Made by a program: the position numbers and the translations under genes. A stretch of 64,000 nucleotides of DNA from Myxococcales bacterium (GTDB lineage Bacteria; Myxococcota_A; Polyangia; Fen-1088). The notes under the pieces were generated by a model. The model made no database searches and was not told the DNA's origin. It saw only the letters and a list, made by a program, of their open reading frames with translations. Of this stretch, positions 18,828 through 29,200 are shown piece after piece. The first letter of the stretch is position 1, and each line of letters begins with the position of its first letter. Location of the stretch: NCBI GenBank assembly GCA_003142855.1, contig PLNW01000083.1, positions 186,001-250,000 of the forward strand, read 5' to 3'.

Positions 18828-19786
18828 GGCCTCGATCTCTGCTCTTGGAACCATGCCAGGGTTTTCCCCAGCCCGGCGACGAAGTTCACCGCAGCCGTGT
18901 AGCCAAGCACGGTCTTGGCCTGGGAAATATCGGCCAGTGAATGCCGAACATCGCCGGCGCGCCCGGGCTCGTAGTGGGCCGCGATCGGTCGGTGCAGGGC
19001 CTCGCCCAGCAAAGCCAAGACCCGATTGAGACTGGTGCCGGTTCCACACGCGATGTTGAAGACCTTGCCTGAAGCACCCTTGGCATCGGCGGCCCGCAGA
19101 TTGGCCTCGACCACATTGTCGATGAAACAGAAATCGCGCGATTGTTCGCCATCGCCGTACACGGTGGGCGAGCGGCCCTCCAGCGCGGCCGTGATGAACC
19201 GCGGGATCACCGCCGCGTACTGCGAGTTGGGATCCTGGCGTGGACCGAACACGTTGAAGTAGCGCAGCGTCACCGTCTGCACGCCAAACACCCGCGCATA
19301 CACCCGAAGGTAGTGCTCGCCCGCCAATTTGGACACGGCATAGGGCGACAACGGCGCCGGGGCCATGGTTTCGACCACCGGCAAGCTGGGCGGCTCGCCA
19401 TAGGCCGAGGACGACCCGGCATAGACCACGCGTCGAACCTGGCAGCGACGCGCGGCCTCAAGCACATTGAGGGTGCCTGTCGCGTTGGCGTTGTGGCTGG
19501 GCAGAGGCGCGGCCAGGGAGCGCGGCACCGAGGGGATGGCGGCTTCGTGAAACACGACGTCCGCGCCTGCAAAAACCCGATCCAAAAGCGCCGCGTCGAG
19601 GATGTCGCCCTCGACGACGGCCAGCTGTCCGGCCAAGTCTTGCAGATTCTCGCGTTTCCCGGTGGAGAAATTATCCAGCACCGAAACGTCATCGCCCCGC
19701 GCGACGAGGGCGCGTGCGAGAGCTGAACCAATGAATCCGGCACCGCCGGTCACGACAATCTTTCTGGACATGGGGGTTGGCGACAT
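18824..19786 (-). CDS. NAD-dependent sugar-nucleotide epimerase/dehydratase, UDP-GlcNAc/Glc 4-epimerase-like
   Basis: A 320-residue extended SDR protein. The dinucleotide site is VTGGAGFIGS at residues 12-21. The catalytic residues are Ser 125-127 (YAGSSSAYG), Tyr 149 and Lys 153 (SPYAVSKLAGEHY). Substrate-end motifs are LRYFNVFGPRQDP and FITAALEGRSPTVYGDGEQS. The pattern is closest to the UDP-N-acetylglucosamine 4-epimerase group, but the exact sugar cannot be fixed by eye. The start is the ATG at 19786, with AGAGGA upstream; the second ATG at 19771 has no ribosome site. Its presence between two lipoprotein genes and yicC suggests cell-surface sugar supply within a growth operon. Confidence 0.88.
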   Translation of the reverse strand: MSPTPMSRKIVVTGGAGFIGSALARALVARGDDVSVLDNFSTGKRENLQDLAGQLAVVEGDILDAALLDRVFAGADVVFHEAAIPSVPRSLAAPLPSHNANATGTLNVLEAARRCQVRRVVYAGSSSAYGEPPSLPVVETMAPAPLSPYAVSKLAGEHYLRVYARVFGVQTVTLRYFNVFGPRQDPNSQYAAVIPRFITAALEGRSPTVYGDGEQSRDFCFIDNVVEANLRAADAKGASGKVFNIACGTGTSLNRVLALLGEALHRPIAAHYEPGRAGDVRHSLADISQAKTVLGYTAAVNFVAGLGKTLAWFQEQRSRP

Positions 19787-19801
19787 TAGTTTGGGAATCC
19801 T

Positions 19802-20935
19802 CTAGCGCGTTTTCCTCGCCGGGGACAGGGCTTTGCTTGGCGAGGAGACCGAACCTGGGAAGGGCAGACCGTTCAGGCCAGTGCCGTAGCGGGCATCGAG
19901 GAAGAATCCCTTGCTCGCTCCCGTTGAGATGCGGACGCCGGGCAGACCGTTCCCGTCGAGTTCATCTTGTGCCGAGAAAGCGCAGCCGTCATCGGTGACC
20001 ACGCGGCTGGTGGGCGCCACGCCCGCTGCAGTAAGCACCACAGGGTGAACGCTGGCGGAGAATCGTCTATGGATCGTCTGGGCGGGCTCCAGCCTCTGGC
20101 CGTCGAAGTGGAACTTGCTCGATGCCCCGACGAGGCCAACCACTTCCACTTCGACCCCATCACGGCCAGTAGGCCACAGCGTGATCTGTCGCACGTCTCC
20201 GGGCAACTCGACCACCGGACCCAAGACCATGCTGGCCAAGTCGAGTTGTCGCACGCTGAGCCCGCGCAGCAGATCCGCCTGGCCGGCCGCACGCACCAGA
20301 CGGCCCGCGCGCACGAACACGATCCGGCGACCATCCGGCGACCTCGCCAATGCCAGCACACGCCCATCTTCGGCCGTGAGGGGAAGGTAGCGTCCCGAGC
20401 GCGGCAGCCACGCGTAGATTTCTTGATTCATCCCCAGCACCAAGATCCCCTGCCCTTCCAGCTTGACGGGTGGTTGGGTGCGCGCCACGAAGACAAAGCC
20501 CTCTTGCGCAGCCTTGCTCCAGTCAGTCGACGCTTGGGCCAGGGCGGACTTCAGCTTGGCCAGTTCCTGAGGGCGAATCTGCAGCGCCCCGAGATCAGCC
20601 GCCTCCATCACCTCGCGCGCCCCGGGAACGTAGGCATGGCGGATCAAGGCCACCGCCTGCTCCGTCGCCTCAGCGAAGCGATCTTCGCGTGCGTAGGTAC
20701 AAGCCAGGTTGAGCCAGGGAGCAAAAAAGTCAGGGTCCAGCTCCTTGGCTCGTTGGTACTTCGCTCGGGCCTCGGCAAAACGACCGTCGCGGTACAGGGC
20801 CTTGCCTTCGCGGTTGAGATTCATGGCTTCCTGCGGTGGCAGGTGCGCCACTTGGGCTGACCCGGAGCTGTTCGCATCCGGCTTGGCCGCGGGGCAGGCA
20901 GCCAGGAGCAGGCAGGCGCCGACAGGACCAATCAC
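19802..20935 (-). CDS. Lipoprotein with TPR unit and beta-propeller-like body
   Basis: A 377-residue protein starting at a GTG (20935) that overlaps the stop of the upstream binding-protein gene as GTGA. Lipobox LLAAC makes Cys 14 the lipidation site. Residues about 38-90 hold a TPR pair (GKALYRDGRFAEARAKYQRA, AREDRFAEATEQAVALI). The rest is beta-rich with propeller-like strands (GILVLGMNQEIYAWLPRSG, VLALARSPDGRRIVFVRAG) as in TolB-type proteins. It looks like a periplasmic or surface lipoprotein that binds partners rather than an enzyme. The function is unknown. Confidence 0.75.
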   Translation of the reverse strand: MIGPVGACLLLAACPAAKPDANSSGSAQVAHLPPQEAMNLNREGKALYRDGRFAEARAKYQRAKELDPDFFAPWLNLACTYAREDRFAEATEQAVALIRHAYVPGAREVMEAADLGALQIRPQELAKLKSALAQASTDWSKAAQEGFVFVARTQPPVKLEGQGILVLGMNQEIYAWLPRSGRYLPLTAEDGRVLALARSPDGRRIVFVRAGRLVRAAGQADLLRGLSVRQLDLASMVLGPVVELPGDVRQITLWPTGRDGVEVEVVGLVGASSKFHFDGQRLEPAQTIHRRFSASVHPVVLTAAGVAPTSRVVTDDGCAFSAQDELDGNGLPGVRISTGASKGFFLDARYGTGLNGLPFPGSVSSPSKALSPARKTR

Positions 20936-22611
20936 GGATCAACCCACACGGACCGCAGGTCCAAGCGATCGCCCACGCCGGCCAAGCCATGCACCCGTTT
21001 GGCCACCAGCGCGGGGACGTCGTGGCGGTAGAGAAAGATGACCGGCCGTTCACTGGCCAGCCATTCGCCCAGATGTTGCAAGACCGGGACGCGCGCCGCG
21101 GGGCCCACGGCCAGCCGCACTTGGTCGAGCAGCACCTGCAAAGGCTCTGAGCGATAGCCACTGAAGCTGAGTTGACCCTGGCTGCCGAAAAGCAGCCGGG
21201 GATCCTCGTCCCGCCGGCCTTCCCAGGTCAGAGTCGCCAAGTCGAAATCGCCGCCATCCAGGCGCGCCTGCAGGGAGCTCGCGTCGATTGCGACCGTGTC
21301 GAGCAAGAGCCCGGCGCGACGAAGGTCGAGGGCGAACCCGCGTGCCTCGGCCGCCAAACTGCGCGCGCCGGACGGCAGCAGAAAGCTCAGGCGGATGGGC
21401 ACACCACCCACGTCACGCACACCGTCTCCATCGCTGTCGCGAAAACCGGCGCTCTCCAACAGAGCAATGGCCTGTTTGAGATCCAAGGGGTCAGCGGGAA
21501 CCTGGGCGAAGGTGGGGGCCCCGATGGGTCGCGCCAGGCCGTGGTGGACTTCGTCGGCCAGGCGCGTGCGATCCCAGAGCAGGCTGAGTGCCTGGCGGAA
21601 GCGAGCATCGGCGAGCGGCCCGCGGCGGTGGTTGGGTACGATGAACGAGTAGCGATCCGGTGTCAGCCACCACACCTCCAGAGTGTCCCGCAGGGTGGCC
21701 GGAGTCACCTGCTCGGGATAGAGCACGTCGAGCACGCGCGGCAGGATGTCGATTTCGCCCCGTCGGGTGCGGACCATCGCCCGAGATCCATCACCGTCGA
21801 TCTCGAACACGATCTCATCGAGAAACGGCGGCTGCGGCCGTTCGGCAGGTCGACTGCGAACCAGTCGGATGCGTTTGCCGCGCTCCCAAGAGGCGAAACG
21901 GAAGGGACCGGTGCCCACCGGCTGGCGTCCCAGTTGGGTGACCGCCGAACCCGTCTTGCGCAGGGTCTCGGCGGGCAGGATGGGGATCTCGCACAGGGCG
22001 CGCAGAACCAGGTCAGAGGGCCGGCGCAGACGGAAGCGCGCCCCCCGCTCGGGCAGCACGTCCACACCCTCGACGTCTTCCAGCATGGCGTGCCAAATCG
22101 CATTGCGACTGCCCGAGCGCAGGAGTGGTTCGAAGGTGGCTTGGACATCAAGGCCGGAAACCACGCGTTCGTCGTGCCAGCGTGCGTCCCTGCGCAACTT
22201 GACGGTGACGCGCTCGCCGTCGGGCGAGACCTCCCAGCTCTCGGCCAGCCCCGGCCGATACTGGTCTTCCCGGCACTCGATCAATGTCTCATAGACCAGG
22301 TGGTCTACCACGCGCTGGATGACCTGAAGGTGGTCCTGCAGCGGGTTGAGGTGCGGCGGCTCGGCCTCGAGGTGGACACGGAGCGTCCCGCCGTAGGGAT
22401 TCGGCCGGGTGGGCTTGGGGGCGGTCTCGGGGAGCTTGACGCCGACGGATGGGCGAGCCAGCCGATGGGGCTCGGAAGCGCCCGCATCGTGCGGCGCCGT
22501 GGAGACCGGCCGGCGTGGGCTGCCGTGGTGCCGGTTGCAGGCGACGCAGGCCAGCGATGCCAGCAACATCACAAGGGCGACTCTGGGGCCTTGTGGCGCG
22601 CAAATGACCAT
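20932..22611 (-). CDS. ABC transporter family 5 substrate-binding lipoprotein
   Basis: A 559-residue peptide/oligopeptide-type solute-binding protein. The ATG at 22611 gives MVICAPQGPRVALVMLLASL followed by ACVAC, a signal and lipobox. After a Pro/Thr-rich linker come family 5 motifs: GGTLRVHLEAEPPHLNPLQ, YETLIECREDQYRPGLAESW, GTGPFRFASWERGKRIRL and the C-terminal helical lobe. No permease or ATPase genes lie nearby, so it may serve a transporter encoded elsewhere or act in signalling. It is the first gene of the overlapping operon with the TPR lipoprotein, epimerase, yicC, gmk and rel. An upstream GTG at 22629 is an alternative start. Confidence 0.85.
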   Translation of the reverse strand: MVICAPQGPRVALVMLLASLACVACNRHHGSPRRPVSTAPHDAGASEPHRLARPSVGVKLPETAPKPTRPNPYGGTLRVHLEAEPPHLNPLQDHLQVIQRVVDHLVYETLIECREDQYRPGLAESWEVSPDGERVTVKLRRDARWHDERVVSGLDVQATFEPLLRSGSRNAIWHAMLEDVEGVDVLPERGARFRLRRPSDLVLRALCEIPILPAETLRKTGSAVTQLGRQPVGTGPFRFASWERGKRIRLVRSRPAERPQPPFLDEIVFEIDGDGSRAMVRTRRGEIDILPRVLDVLYPEQVTPATLRDTLEVWWLTPDRYSFIVPNHRRGPLADARFRQALSLLWDRTRLADEVHHGLARPIGAPTFAQVPADPLDLKQAIALLESAGFRDSDGDGVRDVGGVPIRLSFLLPSGARSLAAEARGFALDLRRAGLLLDTVAIDASSLQARLDGGDFDLATLTWEGRRDEDPRLLFGSQGQLSFSGYRSEPLQVLLDQVRLAVGPAARVPVLQHLGEWLASERPVIFLYRHDVPALVAKRVHGLAGVGDRLDLRSVWVDP

Positions 22612-22678
22612 GTTATGCAGGAACCTCACGTATAGGCCGCCGGGTCGGCGGCTATTGGCCTTCGAAGAGGGGAAACTC

Positions 22679-23446
22679 ATGCTCCGAATCTCCATGGTAT
22701 CGGTTTTCACGATGGCTTCCCTGGTATCGGGTGCGGCCCTGGCTCAGGGCCAGGCTCTCCCGCCGGTGAAGGTCAACCTGCCGCCCTCGCCCAGCTTCAA
22801 TGTGTCGAGTGCACCTGTCCAGTATCCGACTGGCGAGCTGTCGGTGTTCGGTCTGCGCAAGCAGAAAGACAAGTACATGGACAAGGACGTGCGGGTCAAA
22901 GCTTATCTGACCGAGGTATATGAATGCCCGGCCGAACTGCGCAAGTGCAACGACGCGCTCTTCGAGAAGCAGAAGGCAGAGAAGAAGAAGGCTATGAAGA
23001 AGGGCGGCGACGCCCTGACTGCGCCAGTCGTGGTTGACCGAACGGGTTGCCGGCCCTGCGACCAGCCGCACTTTTTCGTCGCGGACAGCCCGGGGACCAA
23101 GCGCGAGCGCGCCCTGCTGGTGGCCGACTACCCCATCAAGGACTGGGACACCGGCGACCTCAAGCCGCTGACCGTCAAGCCGGGCGAGCAAGTAGTTGTG
23201 ACTGGCACCTTCTCCATCAACTCGATCACCGGGTTTGCCGCGTCCAATGGACTCATTATCCACAAGAAGCTGGAGGATATGCAGGGCAAGGTGCTTGCCG
23301 AGGGCAACGCGGTCCTGCCCCCCGAGGCGCAGACCATCCAGCTGGAAGGCCAGACGCCCCAAATAGTGGGTTGGGCTGCGCACCAGAAGGGCGGCGAGAG
23401 CCAGCCCAAGGGTGACAAGGCAGTTCCCGGCGGGAAGAAGAAATAG
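22679..23446 (+). CDS. Secreted OB-fold-like protein of unknown function
   Basis: A 255-residue protein from the ATG at 22679, with AGAGGGG upstream. A signal peptide (VSVFTMASLVSGAALAQG) is cut near residue 23. The body has strand motifs KYMDKDVRVKAYLTEVYECP and GEQVVVTGTFSINS, resembling a nucleic-acid- or ligand-binding OB fold (inference). Four cysteines include a CxxC (GCRPCDQPHFF), suggesting a disulfide or metal site. The tail is Lys/Gly-rich (GGKKK). It is divergent from the binding-protein operon and ends directly against convergent polA, with no spacer. It is of a type I associate with myxobacteria, without known role. Confidence 0.7.
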   Translation: MLRISMVSVFTMASLVSGAALAQGQALPPVKVNLPPSPSFNVSSAPVQYPTGELSVFGLRKQKDKYMDKDVRVKAYLTEVYECPAELRKCNDALFEKQKAEKKKAMKKGGDALTAPVVVDRTGCRPCDQPHFFVADSPGTKRERALLVADYPIKDWDTGDLKPLTVKPGEQVVVTGTFSINSITGFAASNGLIIHKKLEDMQGKVLAEGNAVLPPEAQTIQLEGQTPQIVGWAAHQKGGESQPKGDKAVPGGKKK

Positions 23447-26215
23447 TCAGTGGGCGGCGCCCCAGTTCGCGCCGGCATGCACGTCGACCACCAGGGGAAC
23501 GCGCAGCGTGTAGGTTGACTCCATCACGTCCTTGACCCAAGCGGAGAAAGCCGCGACTTCGTCGGTCTTGACCTCGAAGACCAGTTCGTCGTGGACGGTG
23601 AGCAGCAGGCGTGCGTCGGGGAAGCGCACCATTTCTCGGTCTACGCGAATCATGGCCAGCTTGAGCAGATCGGCGGCTGAGCCCTGGATAGGCGTGTTGC
23701 GGGCCATGCGCTCGGCGTAGTTGCGTTCCTGGGGCCGGCTCGACTTGATCTGCGGCAGCGTCCGAGTGCGCCCGAGCAAGGTGGACACCGCGCCCGTGCG
23801 TCGGGCCTCGGCGATGACCTCGTCCATGTACTGGCGCACGCGTGCATAGCGTTGGAAGTAGCGTTCGATGTAGGCGTGGGCGTCGGCGCGCGCGATGTGC
23901 AGGGTTTGGGCCAGCCCAAAGTCGGTCTGCCCGAAAACCAGGCCGAAGTTGATGGCCTTGGCGATGCGGCGTTGCTCGCTGCTGACCGCATCCAGCGCCA
24001 CGTTGAAGACCTCGGCGGCGGTGCGGCGGTGGATGTCCTGACCAGAGGCAAACGCGTCGAGAAAGGCCGGATCCTGGGAAAAATGTGCCAGCACGCGCAG
24101 CTCGATCTGCGAATAGTCGGCTGACACGATCTGAAAACCCGGATCAGCCACGAAGGCATTGCGGATGCGATGGCCCAGTTCCGTGCGGATAGGAATGTTC
24201 TGCAGATTGGGATCGCTGGACGATAGCCGGCCCGTGGCTGCTACGGCTTGGTTGAAGGTGGTGTGCAGACGGCCGGTGCGCGGATCAACCAAGGCTGGCA
24301 GGGCATCGATGTACGTGCCCTTGAGCTTGGTCAGGCCGCGATACTCGACCACCTTGGCGGGTATCGGGTGCAGGGATGCCAATTCCTCCAGCACGTCCGC
24401 GTCGGTCGACGGGCCGGTCTTGGTCTTGCGGATCACGGGCAGGCCCAATTTGCCGAAAAGAACCTCGGCCAGTTGCTTGGGCGAGCTGATGTTGAAGGGA
24501 GTGCCCACAGCCTGGTGAATCTCGTGTTCGAGGGTCGCGATGGTCCCGGCGACCTCGTGGCCCAGCTGGCGGAGAAAGTCGCAGTCCAGGCGGATACCCC
24601 AGCACTCGATGCGTGCCAGAACGGGAACCAGCGGCAGCTCGACCTCGCGATAGATCTTGGTGAGGCCCGCGGGTTTCATGGCCTGTTCTTGGTGGCGGGC
24701 CAGGGTCAGCGCGGCCCAGGCTTCGTCGCACAAGGGACGGCTGACCTCTTCAACTGGAATCTCGCTCGCCGGCCGCGCGGAGCGACCGCTGCCGAGCCAT
24801 GCTGAGCGCGCGGGCACCTCCCCTGCCCCATCTGCGGCAGCCAGATCCGGCAAGTCGTACGGCGCGCGTCCGGCGTCGAGCAAGTATGCGGCCAGCATGG
24901 CGTCGCCAGCCAAACCGGCCAAGGTAACTCCGCGCACACGCAGCAGGATGTCGAGAACCTTGGCGTCGTGTTCGTACTTGCGAATCTCCGGGGATGCCAG
25001 AAGAGTCCCGAGCGCGGCCAAAGCCTCCGTTGCCGACAGCATCGCTGGACCACCCAGCAGGCGATGACCGACCGGCAGGTAGAAGCGGGCGCCGCTGGGC
25101 AAGGCGAAAGCCAGCCCCACGAGCGCCGCGCGTGGATACGGCGTGCCCTCGGCCAGCACGGCCGCGCCGCAAGCCTGGGCAGAGCGAATAGCGGCGCAAA
25201 GACCATCGAGGCCGCCGCGATCAAGGATGATTTCCGGGGGCAGCGAGGCCGCCGTGATCGCCGGCGCGGCAGCGCCGACCGGCGCGAACGCGGTGATTTC
25301 ACACGCGGCGGTCCCGACGGGCGCAAGCGCAGCGACCACGGCCTCCGCGGCTTGTGCTGCCACCCGCGCACCATCGACCTGCGCCAGCAGCTTGGTGAAT
25401 TCCAAGTCCCCGAACAGCTCGGCTAGACGGGCGCGGTCGGGCTCGGCGCGCCGAAGATCCCGCACGTCTCGGCCCAGCGCCACATCCTCACGCAAACGCA
25501 CCAGCTTGCGCGAGATCTCGATAGCGTCGCGGCTCGACGCGATAGCCTGACCCTTCTTGCCCTTGATCTCAGCCACATGTTCGAGCACGCCATCGAGCGA
25601 GCCAAACTGGCTGATGAGATCAGCCGCGGTCTTGGGCCCGATGCCTGCGACGCCTGGCACGTTGTCCACGCTGTCGCCCATCAGGGCGAGCAGGTCACCC
25701 AGCCGGTCCGGCAGGACGCCGAACTTGTCCCGCACCTCTGCCGGCCCCAGCAGCTTGTTCTTCATGGTGTCGAGCAGATGGATCCTGTCGGAACAGAGCT
25801 GCATCAAATCCTTGTCCGAGGAACAGATCACCACCCGCAACCCGGCGCCCACAGCCTTTCGCGCCAAGGTGGCGATGGTGTCGTCGGCCTCAACGCCAGG
25901 AAGGGAGAGCATGGGCAGCCCAAATGCCTCGACCACCTGATGGGAAAGGCCAATCTGGGCAACCAAGTCCGCGGGCATGGGCGGCCGGTTGGCCTTGTAC
26001 GCGGCAAAGATTTCGTCGCGAAAGGTTGGCCCCGGCGCATCGTAGATCACACACAGGTGGGTGGGCTGCCACTCGCGTTCGATACGCAACAGCATCTGGC
26101 ACAGCCCGTACACCGCACCGGTGGGAACACCCTTGCTATTGGAAAGGGGCGGCAAGGCGTGAAAAGCGCGAAACAGAAAGTTGAGCGCGTCTACGATGTA
26201 GAGCGTGCCATCCAT
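23447..26215 (-). CDS. polA: DNA polymerase I
   Basis: A 922-residue enzyme for Okazaki-fragment processing and repair synthesis. The N-terminal 5'-nuclease is intact (YDAPGPTFRDEIF, GVEADDTIATLARK, SSDKDLMQL, GDSVDNVPGVAGIGPKTA). The 3'-5' exonuclease region is degenerate: the DTET motif reads AEGT while later Asp positions remain, so proofreading is probably lost, as in several known lineages. The polymerase domain has SADYSQIELRVLAHFS, the O helix region AKAINFGLVFGQT and TVHDELVFEV. The start is ATG 26215 or the upstream GTG at 26239, which would add eight residues. It is divergent from tamB with about 70 bp between. Confidence 0.93.
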   Translation of the reverse strand: MDGTLYIVDALNFLFRAFHALPPLSNSKGVPTGAVYGLCQMLLRIEREWQPTHLCVIYDAPGPTFRDEIFAAYKANRPPMPADLVAQIGLSHQVVEAFGLPMLSLPGVEADDTIATLARKAVGAGLRVVICSSDKDLMQLCSDRIHLLDTMKNKLLGPAEVRDKFGVLPDRLGDLLALMGDSVDNVPGVAGIGPKTAADLISQFGSLDGVLEHVAEIKGKKGQAIASSRDAIEISRKLVRLREDVALGRDVRDLRRAEPDRARLAELFGDLEFTKLLAQVDGARVAAQAAEAVVAALAPVGTAACEITAFAPVGAAAPAITAASLPPEIILDRGGLDGLCAAIRSAQACGAAVLAEGTPYPRAALVGLAFALPSGARFYLPVGHRLLGGPAMLSATEALAALGTLLASPEIRKYEHDAKVLDILLRVRGVTLAGLAGDAMLAAYLLDAGRAPYDLPDLAAADGAGEVPARSAWLGSGRSARPASEIPVEEVSRPLCDEAWAALTLARHQEQAMKPAGLTKIYREVELPLVPVLARIECWGIRLDCDFLRQLGHEVAGTIATLEHEIHQAVGTPFNISSPKQLAEVLFGKLGLPVIRKTKTGPSTDADVLEELASLHPIPAKVVEYRGLTKLKGTYIDALPALVDPRTGRLHTTFNQAVAATGRLSSSDPNLQNIPIRTELGHRIRNAFVADPGFQIVSADYSQIELRVLAHFSQDPAFLDAFASGQDIHRRTAAEVFNVALDAVSSEQRRIAKAINFGLVFGQTDFGLAQTLHIARADAHAYIERYFQRYARVRQYMDEVIAEARRTGAVSTLLGRTRTLPQIKSSRPQERNYAERMARNTPIQGSAADLLKLAMIRVDREMVRFPDARLLLTVHDELVFEVKTDEVAAFSAWVKDVMESTYTLRVPLVVDVHAGANWGAAH

Positions 26216-26283
26216 GGTGTGCAGGAAACTACCACTCACCCGGCCGCAATTCCGCTCAACCTTTGGGTTTTCGGGTTACTCTG

Positions 26284-29200
26284 ATGGGGCACGTGGCGCC
26301 CCCGATCCGACGACGAATCCTGAGAATTGGCGGCATCGTGCTGGCCAGCCTGCTGGGCCTGGTCAGCCTGGCCGTCGCTGGGGCAGTGTTCTTTCTGCAA
26401 GGCGAGCGCATGGGCGCCTTCGTGGCCAAGGTTTTGCCGGAGATGCGCGGAAAGTTGGAGTTTCGCTCCATTCACTGGCCGGCGCGTCTGCTGGTCGACA
26501 TCCTGGTCAAACGCCCCACTCCATTTTCCGTCGATGGCGTGAAGTTCTTCGACCCCGAGGGCACCGTGGTGGTGGACGTGCCCCACCTGGACGTCAAGAT
26601 CGAGCTCCATCAACTCATCAACGGCGCCGGTCTCTTCATGCACGACCTGGAGGTGGGACCGAACTCGTACTGGCGCTTCGGTCGCATGAAGAAGACCAAG
26701 AAGGGCATCGGCTTCTTGGCCACATTCGATCCCAAGAATCCCCCGCCCCCGCCGCCGCCGGGCGCCAAGCCAGAAAAAGGCTTCGCGATTCGCATTTTCA
26801 ATGCCCAGCTCAACGGACTACGGGTGGTGTTCGATTTTCCGCATGTCTGGGGCTTCGACCTGCGCGATCTGCACGCGCCGGCGTGGCTGCAGGTCGAGGA
26901 CGGCTTCTGTGGTTGGGAAGCCGTGGGGCTGGAAGCGCGCCAGGGCGGAACCCTGACCGTGCTCGACCAGGTGCTGCCGTTTGACAGCGTGAAGGTGAAG
27001 CAGGTCGCCACCTTGCGCGAGTATTCCGATGACATCTTTCTCGATCTGACCGAGGGCAAGACCGGGCACTCCACCCTAGTGGGCAAAGGCTTCTTCAACG
27101 GCATCTATGCCGCCGATTCGGTGTCGGCGATTCACATGCACACCGAGTTTCACGATGCCGCCGATGCCCTGAACGCGGTGTTGAAGCCGATGAACATTCC
27201 CGGGCTGCATGTTGGCGGCGCCGATGCGCGCGTGACGGCGAATCTCCTCGGGCCCTACGTGAGCATTGCCATCAACACCGAAATCGCTGGTCTGGACGCC
27301 GCCTACGATCAGTACGCGGTGCAGAACCTGGTACTGCGTGCGGGCATGCAGTTCGATCCCAACTCCAAGGCATCGGCGCCCAACACCAAGCTGGAAGAAC
27401 TGTCATTTTCGCCGCCGGGCGGCGGGCGTTTTTCGACCAAGGCGGATCTGATGGTCCCCAAGCTCAGCATGCAGCTTCGCTTTCACCATTTCACAGTGGA
27501 CAGCTACCTGCCGATCGGGCTGCGCAAGCTGGCCGCGGGCAAGCTGCACGGCCGACTGTCAGCGACGGCGGAATTCGACGAAAGCATGTCAGCCGTCAAG
27601 CGGGGGACGTTACGCGACCTGGACCTCTCCTTCGAGCGGACGGGGAAGAAGAGGTCCTTGCCGCGCTCGTTGCGTTTGCGCGGACAGGCCACGGCTTCGC
27701 CCGCCGAGGTCAGCACATCGGGTATACACATCGAAGTGCCAGGCGCCGGCATCGATGTGAAGGGCAAGGTCGAGTTCGCCAAACATCTGCTGGCCCTGGG
27801 GTTGCGCGTGGGCAGCACGAATCTGCCGCGGCTGCTCGCCTCGCTGGGCGTACAGCCCCTGGCACAAGAGGCGTCCGTGGCGGTGGACCTGACCGGCACT
27901 ATGGAGCAGCCGCGCGCCAGTGGCCACTTTGAAGTCAAGGACATCGGCGGCGTCGATGGCATTCCTTCGGTGCCGTCGCTCGAAACCAAGTTCCATCTGC
28001 AAGACGGCACGCTGAGCGTGGATTCCCTGGCTGCCCAGGTGGCCGACGGCACTCTGGCGGGAAGCGGAACGCTCAAGCTGTTCGAGAAGACTGTGCAACA
28101 CATGCTGCGGTCGCCGGCCCTGGAATTTCGTTTGGAAGGCCGGCAGATCGCTCTGCAGTCGCTTGTCACGGGCGGGCTGGTCGCCGGCAAGATGTCCTTC
28201 GACGTGACGGCCAGCGGACCGCTTCGCCGTCCGAAAGTTCGTTTCGAAATGCCGGCCGGGGTGACCGCTACGGTGCTGGGGCAGACCTGGGAGATCGGTG
28301 GCATCGATCTGGAAGTGGACCAGGAGGGTGCGGCCGTACGCCTGCTGCAGGCAAACGCCAAGGGTGGCGGCGAGATTCAGATCGAGGGCCACATGCGCTT
28401 CGTGCCCAAGGCCATGCCCATCGAGTGGCACCTCAAGGTCACGGACTTGCCCGTGGCCGCGGTGCTGGCGGCAGCCCAGGTCGATGTTCCGGCGACCGGC
28501 CGCCTGTCCGTCGATTTGCGCCTGTCAGGCAGCACCAAGTCCCCGCTGGTCGCCGGCACCATCGAGCTCCACGGGGTGACCGTGATGGGCATGGCACTGG
28601 GCGATGCCATCCTGAACCTGAGCGCGCTGGAATCCGGCATCGCGGTCAAGGGCACGCTCTTCAATCGATTCACCGTCGATGCCACCGCTCAGCTCACTTC
28701 CGCCGGCCTGCGCGCCAAGGGAAACCTGGTCTTCACCCACCTGGTTCTCGAGGATCTGGCGCTGCAGCTCCGGGGCAATCGCGAGATTGCGGAACTGGTC
28801 CAGCAGCAGAAGGACCTTGACGCTCACGCCATCCTGTCGGGACATATCGGCGTGGAGGTGCAGCCGGAAAAACCTTTCGCCGTTCAGGCCGTGCTGACCG
28901 AGATCGATGCATCCATCCGCCAAGAAATCACGGGTGCTGGCGGTCAGGCCGCAACCCGCCGGATCGGCCTCAAGAACGACGGTGATCTGCGAGCCACGGT
29001 GGCGGGCGATCACATCGTGCTGGAGCAGGCGCGCTTCATCAGCGAGGGCGGGCGCTTCAGCGTGACGGGCGAGCTGGACGGCGAATCGCTACGTGCTGCA
29101 TTGTCGGGCCAACTCAACCTGGAATTCCTACAACCGTTCTTGCGGAGAAAATTCCAGAAAGTGGGAGGCGCGATCAGTTTGGAGGCGAGGGTGTCTGGAA

